64,000 nucleotides of DNA from Giardia muris (Eukaryota; Fornicata; Diplomonadida; Hexamitidae): the NCBI GenBank assembly GCA_006247105.1, contig CM016925.1, forward strand, positions 2,542,001 to 2,606,000. The letters run 5' to 3'. Shown piece after piece: positions 37,101 through 45,390 of the stretch. The notes below the pieces were generated by a model. The model was not told the origin of the DNA. It saw only the letters and a program-made list of their open reading frames with translations, and made no database searches. Position 1 is the first letter of the stretch, and the number at the start of each line of letters is the position of its first letter. The position numbers and the translations under genes are program-made.

Positions 37101-38492
37101 TGTCGTATCATTAAACTCCTGGCAGTTGGTGGCACCATACAAGGGTCCACAGGAGCACGTCCATGACGTCGCTTCAGAAGGAGTTGCATTATTTGTGAGG
37201 ACAAGGGTTCCGTTACTAGAACAAATCCTATTTTTGGAGTCAATAAGACTACTTGGGACACAACGGCCGGTCTCAACAAGGGAAAACCCTGAATTACAGG
37301 TGCACTTGTTATTCTTACACTCACCTGCGCCCGAACATACCGTTCCCAGCAAGGGATCGATGCACATCGAACTCAGGCAATCGCCATCTATGTTGACAGT
37401 GAACTCAGGGCAGCGGAGTACATATGTGTCTCCAAGCTTGACACAAGTACCCGTGAGCTTATTATCTTTGTTAAGGCATTCCACAGGTACACACCTATCG
37501 TTGATCTTGACACTCTTTCCTGAGACGCACGTTTCGCAGTACTTTCCCGTAGCAAACGAAGGACAGGAGCATTGCGTTACCAATCCAGCGTCGCAAAACC
37601 CAACAAAACCGCAGGGTGTCCTCTCCCTTGATATACCACTTTCAGCACCATAACAATCGGATGGGAAACAGCCACCAGTAATCGAGATCTCCCTACTTGT
37701 GCAGCTGCAATAAGGAAAGAAACTTTGAACATAGGCTCCAAAGCCGGCACAGAGGCTGTTTTCAAAATCAATGGTTGCCACAGTACCACTCTCATAACAA
37801 CCGTTTGTTCCAACAGAGATATAAGAACTGTCACACATGCAGTAGTGAGTGATTTTCCCTGAGACTGGATCTACATCTGACACACACGTTCCATGTCCAT
37901 CACATTCCTTCGGGCCACTACTCGAATTGAACACGCAGCTTGATGGGACGCATTTGCCACTAATAAGCTGAGCCGACATCGAATCGCACTCCGCACAGAA
38001 CTCGCCTGCGTGAGCTGCGTCACAATAGCAACGGTAAGTGTCTGGGTGTGGGACGTAAAGATCAGCTGGGAGGCAGCGTCCATTCCCACCACATGGAGGG
38101 TCAGAAACCACACCTTCGACGGCCGACTCGTAACAACTTGTTGAAACGCACGCGTTTCTGTAAATTACGAAGCCATCGGGACATCCACATTGCCATATAT
38201 TACCGAAAGTGGCACACTGGCCATCTTGACTACCACGCCATATCAAAGAGTTTGATGGACACTCAGCGCCGTTCATAATGCAGTTTCTATGTACGCAGCG
38301 TGTCTCACCATCTTTTTCTAACCTCTCAAAGTCTGGTAGACAAGAATTACAATCGCCCCCCGACCATCCGGGATAACAACTGCAATAGTAAGCATTATCA
38401 TGAATCTCGCAGGTCCCGTGGGCGCACGTGACTCTCGCCGTACCACAGGTCGCCCCAAGCGTCAAAGTCGCCAGGGTACTTAGAACTAGCAT
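34125..38492 (-). CDS. High-cysteine type I membrane protein with EGF-like (tenascin-like) repeats
   Basis: 1455 residues. Signal peptide (LVLSTLATLTLGATC), then about 1370 residues of EGF-like modules, many with the C-x-G-x-G-x-C core (CGGNGRC, CDGHGTC, CGGHGQC, CNGRGIC) followed by C-x-C-x-x-G-(F/Y). One membrane helix near the end (GISLGVAAVTVLIGGGALGI) and a cytosolic tail of about 45 residues with RLSSH and several Tyr/Ser. This matches Giardia high-cysteine membrane proteins and tenascin-like proteins, which are surface-exposed or secreted and linked to encystation and host contact. No CRGKA tail, so it is not a classical VSP. Long open frames on the opposite strand are shadows caused by its Cys/Gly-rich codons. 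Confidence 0.88.
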   Translation of the reverse strand: MLVLSTLATLTLGATCGTARVTCAHGTCEIHDNAYYCSCYPGWSGGDCNSCLPDFERLEKDGETRCVHRNCIMNGAECPSNSLIWRGSQDGQCATFGNIWQCGCPDGFVIYRNACVSTSCYESAVEGVVSDPPCGGNGRCLPADLYVPHPDTYRCYCDAAHAGEFCAECDSMSAQLISGKCVPSSCVFNSSSGPKECDGHGTCVSDVDPVSGKITHYCMCDSSYISVGTNGCYESGTVATIDFENSLCAGFGAYVQSFFPYCSCTSREISITGGCFPSDCYGAESGISRERTPCGFVGFCDAGLVTQCSCPSFATGKYCETCVSGKSVKINDRCVPVECLNKDNKLTGTCVKLGDTYVLRCPEFTVNIDGDCLSSMCIDPLLGTVCSGAGECKNNKCTCNSGFSLVETGRCVPSSLIDSKNRICSSNGTLVLTNNATPSEATSWTCSCGPLYGATNCQEFNDTTSKEINGRRISIECMNEDKECNDVGQCDAFGTTANPRYYCAARADDKINVAAYNATTMAPRGCVHASQADPHLRLLCGFVQGRTDYELVNVEDVCNTTSMPTGECTCPNGFETAYFDGSTHVTSTCFNSACRTSQGDSYTNFCGGVGDCLLDEQGQYRCVCGPNAAWSDTLKTCVAKLCQSPDGDSICGGHGQCVPHQSDWRCECDEGFYSSNGTCVSTKCITEYTSGTVVCGGPGAGTCIEENGDWTCSCAPGFHKYNGTCISELCVAAGAEVSDEGAICSGRGDCLYNPVLGSYGCTCREGLPFGPHCTHQNCSAQLYYNQRTTYQECGFYGAGKCDVTAGACTCNPGYTTLSTAPFCALPICVSDNKYCNDDKLSACDATTGCLCTPDKMAADKSCFPKACVSEYNGKYRECGGHGKCGVDYNNAPTCKCNSSIAQSVSMTVMGTTVTTCVPKMCVSTSGFINEMCNGVGQCTSSGCRCIDHYLSNGTNECISELCFAYDSSGSRRPCGGLGTLSTKAGLSGYEKYYCQCPYGPSNTYTQLDHLCIPNVCIAEVSGEKLVCGGPAAGDCYINQNGNQSRCICKEGYYLFAPNRCIRQECMTDVSGVQQECNGHGSCGAFIEDTKTYCQCNKGYETIIGGDGRVHICVDQNCLTQGMKEVCTGHGTCSGSACVCDQGYAGQFCSTCDTGYSLSPTGACVQNTCVNNCGEKGQCIYNEDSMEFKCRCTDIHFIVRDGWCQRPLCALVDPATGRQSICNHLGTCDPEERTCICEHGAAKLANNLCLFPECFTNTTGPLDPSNPNHICNGRGICAHRTGTTGTCQCHDGYQTDPVTQHCHPVGCFPSKSSSNGVCGGNGACTDYGSCICNEGYTLTDGHGCVPKACVGEKDICSGFGDCTLVDTAYVCTCPDGFSSSGPHCVPNTRGGFTTGQMVGISLGVAAVTVLIGGGALGIARCIINKKGKYTRLSSHNSNSPGRTMLISSYYDESTII

Positions 38493-38720
38493 TATTTTTC
38501 AATCGGGCTGGCGAATAGCAATCGTTTCATGCGAAACTCAGCTAGACTACAAGTCATGCCCGGTAGTGTCTTCCTCCGTGTGGCAACGAATGTTGCCTGC
38601 GTTTTGGCGCTTCTCACCATACCTGACACGAGCGTTATTTTCTCTTCTGCTGCATCCCGTCGATATGCTTAAGGGGCGTGACTCAGCTTTACTTCAGCAT
38701 ATATCGAATAGCTCTTGGGC
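38493..38720. other. 228-nt spacer with a possible 47-residue membrane peptide
   Basis: It lies between the surface protein start and the stop of the coiled-coil gene, both on the minus strand. The T-rich box just inside the left edge (about 38494-38500) is the likely initiator of the surface protein. On the plus strand, 38529-38672 could encode 47 residues with one hydrophobic segment (VFLRVATNVACVLALL). A longer plus frame runs on to 38802 but enters the neighbouring gene. Neither is supported by a family match or an A-rich start box, so I leave them as candidates. Confidence 0.3.
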
Positions 38721-40802
38721 CTATTGGCGGTCCTCCGCCGTGGCAGCCGCGAATGCGTGGTATGGACTTCGAGTGAAGACCCCTCCCATTAAAGGGACGT
38801 GAGCCGGGGTTATATTGCCTCCAGACACCGCCCTCGTGTCCGATACATCTTCCTTGACCTTTTCGGGGGGTTCTGGGCCTTCCTTCCCTTCTGAACGCTG
38901 CTTCACCTCGGGCTGTATCATTGTAGTTATTGACTCATCCAAATCGGCCAATGCACTAGTAATCGCGGCCGCCCGTGCGTCAACATACGCTTGATTCAGC
39001 GCTGCATCCTGCCCAAAGAATTGCAAGGGCTTCGGAGTCCGCGAATAAGCGAGCTTACTAAAGTTGGCCATACGAAGAGGAGGTGGTGCGGCGGGCCCTT
39101 TAGTTGGCCGGTGCCGTGGAGGTTCACGCTTTGTCGAAGGGACTGGGGGAACTATGTTCTTGACCACACGTGGCTTCGGTGGTTCTTCTTCCTTCTTTGA
39201 CGTCTCTGGAGGTGGGATTACTTCATGAGACGTATGTAAGTCAGACACCATTAGAAGTTCTGGATCATCAACAATGGTGGTTCGTTCTGAACGCAATGAG
39301 GTCACTTCCTTCACAGTATCGACCTTGATCAATGAAAGCTCTCGCAATAACGACTGATTAAGCTCAAGCGCTCTTCTCCGCTCCTCTTTGATGATGTTGT
39401 CCCTATCTTCAATCTCCTGAAGTAGTTGGTTTTCAAGGATCCGCTTACTCTCAGAAAGAGTTGCAAGACGGCTCCGAGCATTCATCGCTTGCTTCCGCTC
39501 GACGGCTATTTGTCGTTCCAGCTCTTCCTGCTTCTCTTGCAGCTTGCGCTCACGCATCGCTGCTTCTGTCTTCAACATCAAAAGCCGACTTGCTAAAGCG
39601 GCTTCCTTCTGGGTTCTTCGACGCTTGGATGGCCCAGAGACACGCTCAGTCCGGGAGGCTGTTGGTTCCATCTGAGGAGGAGAGGATGCATCGATTGAAA
39701 CATGCCGTACAGTAGTGGTGACTGGTTGTGGCTGTGAGGTTTCCTCCTGTCTTAAAGGAATGGCCGTCTTCTGATAGTCGCTTGGGACTAGATCTGTCAC
39801 GACGAGGGTTTGTAAAAGTTCACGAGGGGTGATTACGGAGGGATCCGAATTGGGGCCAACAGACTTTGTACCAGAACCTTTTGACGGGTCTCGAACTGGT
39901 ACACGGAACGAAGGAGGTTCGGTCAAGAAGGTATTGATCTGGATGATTTCAGAACAATCCGGGACCGCATGCGACTCATTTGCAAGGTTGCTACCTAAGA
40001 CCTGATCAATACACGTCTCGGTCTGTATCGACTCAACCTGTATTGACGTATCGATGGAGCTGGGTGGTGGGTCCATTCCGTGCAGTCTATTACTTTGCTG
40101 AAGCTCACCTCCAGTCGTAACCGTGAGGTCGACATTCTGAAGGGGATCTGATGATCCAGAAGATGACAATTGGATTAGATGTCCTTGAATCAACGGATTA
40201 AACGTGGAGCCCCTTTCAATGGTATTATTGCTAGCATCAGGATAGAACCGATGTTTCGGTTCGGACAAGCGATTTGTCGTTTCTTTCTGTCGCTGCACTG
40301 CCTCTGTATAAACCCTTTTAGTTGCAAGTGTGTCGCTTGTCCGTCGCCGCTCACTCTTCCGCATCCGTTGTCGTGCCTTATAGAGATCACGAGCAATGTC
40401 GGGTCGAGCTCGTATAATATCGGATAGGGTATTGATCAGATCCCTAACTGAATTGACAAGGACGACATCTGTATCATTAGCATCCTCGCTTGATTCGTCG
40501 TAGATACTCTCGGAGTCATACGAATAAGAGTCATCGTCATACGAAGAGCCATAGGATGACTGGTAGGATTCATAACTGTACTCGGAGTACTCAATCGGGG
40601 TCGGTGACGTTGGTGTGTACACATTGACATCCACGTCCGGTCTAGACTCTGTTAGGCCACTCCTAAGAGAGCTGGAACCATCTGATGAGTAAGATCCCTC
40701 ATTTGCAGACGGTTCCCGAAGACTGACGCGAGTCTGTAGGGCACTAATCAGGTTTGCGAAGGTGTGGCCCGCATCCTGACTTGCCATATCCTTTCGTTTC
40801 AT
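38721..40802 (-). CDS. Unknown coiled-coil protein with acidic N-terminus
   Basis: 693 residues from ATG 40802, with 40787 as an alternative; earlier in-frame codons are not ATG. Residues about 60-110 are an acidic Ser/Tyr low-complexity stretch (repeated YSYDSE, SYESYQSS-like units). Residues about 125-165 are basic helix, 170-400 are disordered and rich in Ser/Thr/Pro, and 400-500 form a strong coiled coil (MRERKLQEKQEELERQIAVE). A Pro/Lys-rich tail follows (VVPPVPSTKREPPRHRP-like). No membrane segment. Giardia has many such proteins in the cytoskeleton, but nothing here proves that. Diverges from Maf with 30 bp between starts. Confidence 0.75.
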   Translation of the reverse strand: MKRKDMASQDAGHTFANLISALQTRVSLREPSANEGSYSSDGSSSLRSGLTESRPDVDVNVYTPTSPTPIEYSEYSYESYQSSYGSSYDDDSYSYDSESIYDESSEDANDTDVVLVNSVRDLINTLSDIIRARPDIARDLYKARQRMRKSERRRTSDTLATKRVYTEAVQRQKETTNRLSEPKHRFYPDASNNTIERGSTFNPLIQGHLIQLSSSGSSDPLQNVDLTVTTGGELQQSNRLHGMDPPPSSIDTSIQVESIQTETCIDQVLGSNLANESHAVPDCSEIIQINTFLTEPPSFRVPVRDPSKGSGTKSVGPNSDPSVITPRELLQTLVVTDLVPSDYQKTAIPLRQEETSQPQPVTTTVRHVSIDASSPPQMEPTASRTERVSGPSKRRRTQKEAALASRLLMLKTEAAMRERKLQEKQEELERQIAVERKQAMNARSRLATLSESKRILENQLLQEIEDRDNIIKEERRRALELNQSLLRELSLIKVDTVKEVTSLRSERTTIVDDPELLMVSDLHTSHEVIPPPETSKKEEEPPKPRVVKNIVPPVPSTKREPPRHRPTKGPAAPPPLRMANFSKLAYSRTPKPLQFFGQDAALNQAYVDARAAAITSALADLDESITTMIQPEVKQRSEGKEGPEPPEKVKEDVSDTRAVSGGNITPAHVPLMGGVFTRSPYHAFAAATAEDRQ

Positions 40803-40832
40803 ATGATAGCTTGAAGTATTTTTGAGTGAAGT

Positions 40833-41402
40833 ATGCACATAGTATTGGCCTCGACAAGCTCCAGGCGTGCCGCTATATTGCGGGCTGCAGGGTACACCTT
40901 TAGCACCTGCTCTCCGGATTGCCAAGAAGAACGGGCGACTAGTACGAGTGATCCTGAAGCTCTTGCTCTAAGTAATGCTACACGAAAAGCGGAGGCGGTA
41001 CTAAGTCTTCAGACGGACCCTAACGCTGTCGTCATCGGCTGCGATACTGTTGTCCTATGCAAGGGAGACATCTATGAAAAGCCTCGGTCTCGCGATGAGT
41101 GCACATCATTCATCTCACGGTTTAGTGGAGAACAGGTCTCCGTCGTCACAGCGATGGCAATACGCGGGGCGCGTGTACGAGATTCCATATCAAAGACCCT
41201 ATTCTTCTTTCGGACCATTAGTCAGTCGGAGATCACTGAATATACAAACACTTCTGAACCCTATGATAAAGCTGGCGGTTTAAGCTATCAAGGGTGGGCG
41301 TCCCGCTGGATCACAAGGATAGAGGGGGACTATCATGGGGCCGTAGGCCTCCCAATCAGCATCTTAGCCGAAACTTTGGCTTCAACAAGTGAACACAAGT
41401 GA
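40833..41402 (+). CDS. Maf-like nucleotide pyrophosphatase
   Basis: 189 residues. Hydrolyses non-canonical or modified nucleoside triphosphates to monophosphates (Maf/YhdE family, related to human ASMTL N-terminal domain). Seen: IVLASTSSRRAAIL at the N-terminus, VIGCDTVVL (catalytic Asp), YEKPRSRDEC, DKAGGLSYQGWAS and GDYHGAVGLPIS, all in order and at the usual spacing. Start at 40833, where GAGTGAAGT precedes the ATG. The stop TGA overlaps a poly(A)-like AGTGAAT. Confidence 0.92.
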   Translation: MHIVLASTSSRRAAILRAAGYTFSTCSPDCQEERATSTSDPEALALSNATRKAEAVLSLQTDPNAVVIGCDTVVLCKGDIYEKPRSRDECTSFISRFSGEQVSVVTAMAIRGARVRDSISKTLFFFRTISQSEITEYTNTSEPYDKAGGLSYQGWASRWITRIEGDYHGAVGLPISILAETLASTSEHK

Positions 41403-41404
41403 AT
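41398..41404 (+). terminator. Candidate poly(A) signal AGTGAAT overlapping the Maf stop
   Basis: Perfect AGTRAAY match that contains the stop codon TGA (41400-41402); a second match, AGTGAAC, lies 10 nt upstream at 41388-41394. The next gene starts 22 nt after the stop. Confidence 0.5.
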
Positions 41405-41424
41405 GAATATTCTCACTCTTGAAA

Positions 41425-44400
41425 ATGCTTCCTAATAACCCCCGAGCGGCTCTTGATGCCATCCTTGAGCTACTGCATCAAGGAACGACGGAGGCATCCA
41501 CTAAAGCTGAGGAACAGCTAACATTATTGTCACAGTCTTGTATCGATACCCCTTGTCTTCTGGCCGACATATTCGTCGAGGGCTCGACATATAGCATGCA
41601 TGCGGGTGCTCTTCTTCGTACCTATCTTCGTAGGTTCCTGAGTGGCTTAGAACGATCGGTTCGCGAAGGGATCTTACATACCCTTCAAATCAAATTGACT
41701 CTAGCCCTTGCTAACAGTGGGACTTCCCCTACAAACGTTCGTGCCACACTTGCCAATATCCTGGCCGTACTTGTGAAGGAGTCTGGCCTGATCTGGTCCG
41801 AGCTAACAGAATGCCTTATCTCAGCAGTGACCACAATGCAGATGGTATTCACACAGGTATTGACGGGCTCCCTCTTGGAAAGTCAGATCTCATCTTTCGA
41901 TAGTGTTCTTCTACTTCTGGATAACCTATTCGAAGATTCCACATATACCCTCTCCAAGCAAATACAACTCTACGAGGCTCTTGGACAACTCATTAAGCAT
42001 GTTTTCCAAACCTTGGACTGGACAACACAGCAGGCATATACCGATACGATCCTATATCCGACTCTTCGTGTCTTTCGACTAACTCTTCTCTCTCCCCCAG
42101 CCACAATAGTCGATGAGTTCTCCTACTTTCTGATATACGTTTATAAGATCGCAGCCGCGCGTTTTGCAAGCTCCTCCATAGACGATGGCCCATTATCCAA
42201 GTGCTTACTCGAGATCATGGCCGAAAGCATGAAGCATTGTACTTCCCTCTATACAGGGGACTTCTATGAAAGTGCACTCGGCCTTATCGTCCAAATCACT
42301 CTGGTCGCTTTCTCATTGGTTCCTGAACGAACGGTATCAAGTCCTTATTCTGGTCTTTCGTATACCCTAGCTGAAACATCCATACCTTTGCTCATAGCGA
42401 ATATCTGGACGGAGATTACGATCTCTCCAAGCCTCTATTGCGGTGTCCAAAAGGTGGTCTCTCCAGCCCTCGTTGACGCCTTTCTGAACGGTTGTATCCT
42501 TTCCCTAGATGATTTGGCCTTAGAAAGCTCGATCGCCCGCAAGAATACGACAGATTGGCACGAGATAGATATGATCGGTGTCTGGACCACACGGAAGAGC
42601 ATGCTTTCCGTGATCGAGGCAATGGCTGATATTTCAAGGTCTTTCCTTCAATGTCTTTTACCCCAGCTTCAGCAGCGCTTAGCGTCGGGCGAGCTCAGCG
42701 CAATGGAACTCTCCATCAAGGTTCTAGGCCAAGTAACGACGCATATTAGTGACGCACACGCGCAGGAGCTCTTAGGGATGGTCTGTGGAATGCTTGGGTT
42801 GCTTTTCCAGGATCTCCCAGACCCGTTGGGTATGAGTTCCGGCTCTTTGATACCAAACCAGATCTTTATTGACAAATATTTGGTGGATAGACAAACCTAT
42901 GCACTTTCTGAACGGAACTTAAAGTACATAGGCCAATCGGTCACTGGGGGCTCGGCAGTGACCATCTTAACCCTTCTTGCATTCCATTCCATTGAACTTA
43001 TTATAGGGTATGCCTCGAATGGACAAACCGATACTCTTTTGGCTGCAGCTGGGATCCTTCTGAAGGTCTTTGTCTTTTCTGACTCGGCTCGGATGCGGTA
43101 CTATGCTTCCGGGGGTCTAATAGCCATTTTCAGCACCACAATCCCTCTTCCTTCCGAGTTTTACATGATCTTCCTTGAAGTTGTTCTGACGGGCCTTTTG
43201 AATGACCTTTCGGAGCATCAGACCACCCCAACAGAGGCGCAACTCACCATCGATCTTGTTGTCAGTTGTCTTCTTACAGATAAGAACGCGGCATCATCAG
43301 CCGTATCGGATACCTTCGTGCAGGACATTACAAATATAAACAAGTCCGTGCTGTGCAACACGAACGTGTTGGAGCGCCTTGCAGAGGTCTTTATCAACCT
43401 CTTCCCGATCTACTTACCGCACGCAGTTATGGCTATCACCGTGACGGCTGATAAGAACACTGCAGATGAACGTATGTGTCTCGCCTTCAAGGATATCTGC
43501 GAAACTATTAGCGCTCTTCTTCCTGCCATCTTCCGTGATCCTGTTGGGCCTATTTGCCTCAAGCTACGAAATATTATTCATGCTGAACTCTTACCAACAC
43601 TTCTTGATGCTACCATTTGCGGACTCGTCCTATGTGCAAGTCAGGAGGATGTCGCCTTCTGGCCGGATACAGACATACTAGATGTGACATTAACATTTAT
43701 CAATGACTCTTTTGAGATTAATGCGGCTCTAGCGGAGTTCATTTTGTCATTCAAGAATGGATCTATCCTTCCGGCCTTACTCCAGGCACTCCCCACTCTG
43801 GTAGGATGTAGCTTACAGGCAGGAATTGCCGGGTTTCTTGGAGACCTTTCTAGGAAGTCCCCAGGAACCATCCTGAATATACCGGAGTTTGTATACGCAA
43901 TTCTTGATAGTCTCCATCTTCTCATCAACGACACACTCGATCCAAAAGTGGCCTCTAACGCCCTGTGGCTCTTCGGTCTTCTAATGGAGCGTTCAGATAC
44001 GCTTATTGAGCTATTTGGTATCAATAGTTATTCAAGCTTGTTCTTGACAAACCCGAATGGGCCATTATCCATCCCCTCAGCCCTCAAGACCATAATAAAG
44101 CCCGCTACCATATCGGTCATTGGGGATGACTCCGGATCGCGCTTCATTGACTATGCTAAACTGATCATTGAAACGTTATGTGATCCTTTCCGTTCCAAGG
44201 AGATTCTTAATAACGCGACGGTAGCTATTCTTCGGTGGTTTGGAGCATATCTTAGATGCATTGCCGGAGGAGTCACATTAGATAGTAGCTTGGCTCTTCT
44301 GATTGCTGAGAATATGGATGCTCTTGCTCTTGAAAGTTCTCAATGTGATGATGATGAGGAACGCGATATCTGCTATTCAAGCTTATCATTATCAGTACTT

Positions 44401-44529
44401 TGTATGCCTGATATCGCGAAGGATGCGAGCGTTGAACTTCTAGAAAGCTATAGAGGAGCTAATCATACTCGACCCTTCACTAATCAAGAGGTTATTCATC
44501 TTTTCAACATCATTACTCAGATGTATTGA
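41425..44529 (+). CDS. Karyopherin beta (importin/exportin family)
   Basis: 1034 residues from ATG 41425 (TTGAAA before it). HEAT-repeat alpha-solenoid along the whole length. The N-terminus follows the importin-beta N-terminal pattern: AEEQLTLLSQS helix pair, then AGALLRTYLRRFL (cf. A-x-I-x-LKN), the usual Ran-binding region, and ATLANILAVLVKESG. Length and layout fit importin-4/5 or Kap123-like receptors that carry ribosomal proteins and histones through nuclear pores. The exact orthologue and cargo are not readable by eye. Ends TGA, 41 nt before the stop of the convergent SLX4-like gene. Confidence 0.75.
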   Translation: MLPNNPRAALDAILELLHQGTTEASTKAEEQLTLLSQSCIDTPCLLADIFVEGSTYSMHAGALLRTYLRRFLSGLERSVREGILHTLQIKLTLALANSGTSPTNVRATLANILAVLVKESGLIWSELTECLISAVTTMQMVFTQVLTGSLLESQISSFDSVLLLLDNLFEDSTYTLSKQIQLYEALGQLIKHVFQTLDWTTQQAYTDTILYPTLRVFRLTLLSPPATIVDEFSYFLIYVYKIAAARFASSSIDDGPLSKCLLEIMAESMKHCTSLYTGDFYESALGLIVQITLVAFSLVPERTVSSPYSGLSYTLAETSIPLLIANIWTEITISPSLYCGVQKVVSPALVDAFLNGCILSLDDLALESSIARKNTTDWHEIDMIGVWTTRKSMLSVIEAMADISRSFLQCLLPQLQQRLASGELSAMELSIKVLGQVTTHISDAHAQELLGMVCGMLGLLFQDLPDPLGMSSGSLIPNQIFIDKYLVDRQTYALSERNLKYIGQSVTGGSAVTILTLLAFHSIELIIGYASNGQTDTLLAAAGILLKVFVFSDSARMRYYASGGLIAIFSTTIPLPSEFYMIFLEVVLTGLLNDLSEHQTTPTEAQLTIDLVVSCLLTDKNAASSAVSDTFVQDITNINKSVLCNTNVLERLAEVFINLFPIYLPHAVMAITVTADKNTADERMCLAFKDICETISALLPAIFRDPVGPICLKLRNIIHAELLPTLLDATICGLVLCASQEDVAFWPDTDILDVTLTFINDSFEINAALAEFILSFKNGSILPALLQALPTLVGCSLQAGIAGFLGDLSRKSPGTILNIPEFVYAILDSLHLLINDTLDPKVASNALWLFGLLMERSDTLIELFGINSYSSLFLTNPNGPLSIPSALKTIIKPATISVIGDDSGSRFIDYAKLIIETLCDPFRSKEILNNATVAILRWFGAYLRCIAGGVTLDSSLALLIAENMDALALESSQCDDDEERDICYSSLSLSVLCMPDIAKDASVELLESYRGANHTRPFTNQEVIHLFNIITQMY

Positions 44530-44570
44530 TACCTGGGGCTAAGGAAGCAATTGGAACTGCTCATTATTCA

Positions 44571-45386
44571 TTAACGAGGTGGACGTCGTGACTTGGTCGG
44601 ACTACGCCTCTTAATCGTATTATGAGTAGGCTTACTTACTATTTCGCTAAGAGTGAGCTGACGTAACCCATTTTCAGGGGCATAGCGGATCTCATCGTTT
44701 CCTATTTGAGTCTTCCGAGAGGCTTGACCCTCGGCTAGTAAGACACCTTGTGCTAGTAAATACTGGGCTAGGAAGTCCAAGGTAACGCGGATTCCACAAC
44801 GATTAGCATGGTGATGTAATGCATGGGCATCAATTGGGACATATGTCAGGGCTAGGAGATACCATTCGGTCTCTCGTAACCAGCTGGTCAAGCGTCTGGT
44901 AAGGTCAACCTTACGTGTTGGAGTCATCGTCTGGTAACGATTAAGAGGGACTTCTGGAAGCTCTCCCGTCTTTTCATAATGTTCCTGTAACCATGCAATA
45001 CTTGCCAGTCTGGAACGGTAAGGCTTTCCAAAGTACTTCATAGCCTTCTTGAGTTGCACGACCGTATACTCAGTGAACTCAGCTTGAGGCAGATGAGGTG
45101 GTGGAGATGCTCTAAAGTCTTGGTATTGTGGACCTTTCTCTTGAGGTCTTATTGTTAAGATCCTCGTCTCATTGGGATAAACGGGTGCAGGATTCTGATG
45201 TGCCTGGTATTTGCTACGCAATTCATGAAGATGTTTGGTTACCGCTGACACTTCGGACTCTAGATCGTGTGGTATCACATCCGCATTGAGACCTCCAGTG
45301 ACGTACTTTATAACCGCCACTCGCGCCTCGGCTAGGCCCTGTTGATCTGACGTCAAGTTAGAACTCAAACACTCAAGTGCATTCAT
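44571..45386 (-). CDS. SLX4-like structure-specific nuclease scaffold
   Basis: 271 residues from ATG 45386; a longer version would start with TTG inside the Sec61 gene. Two blocks in the order expected for SLX4: a SAP-like helix pair at about 107-138 (EYTVVQLKKAMKYFGK, then RSRLASIAWLQEHYE; cf. LK..L..YG-KP..KR..M...L..IY), and a C-terminal domain at about 164-218 (WYLLALTYVPIDAHAL, then GIRVTLDFLAQYLLAQGVLL; cf. IL-YQPLDL..L...L..-GIKVS...L..FLD..GI). SLX4 binds and activates the SLX1 nuclease at Holliday junctions and flaps. The protein is short and lacks UBZ and other N-terminal domains. The tail is basic (KRRSPTKSRRPPR). Assignment is by pattern, so it needs a profile search. Confidence 0.55.
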   Translation of the reverse strand: MNALECLSSNLTSDQQGLAEARVAVIKYVTGGLNADVIPHDLESEVSAVTKHLHELRSKYQAHQNPAPVYPNETRILTIRPQEKGPQYQDFRASPPPHLPQAEFTEYTVVQLKKAMKYFGKPYRSRLASIAWLQEHYEKTGELPEVPLNRYQTMTPTRKVDLTRRLTSWLRETEWYLLALTYVPIDAHALHHHANRCGIRVTLDFLAQYLLAQGVLLAEGQASRKTQIGNDEIRYAPENGLRQLTLSEIVSKPTHNTIKRRSPTKSRRPPR

Positions 45387-45390
45387 GCGT

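Noticed and set aside
34824..38278. Several long plus-strand frames (for example 34824-35474, 37048-37653) opposite the EGF-like gene
   Set aside because: They lie wholly inside a clear EGF-like gene on the other strand. Cys/Gly-rich codons rarely create reverse stops, and the products have no domain pattern or start box.
38428..38802. 124-codon plus frame between the surface protein and the coiled-coil gene
   Set aside because: It begins inside one gene and ends inside another. No initiator box and no family pattern.
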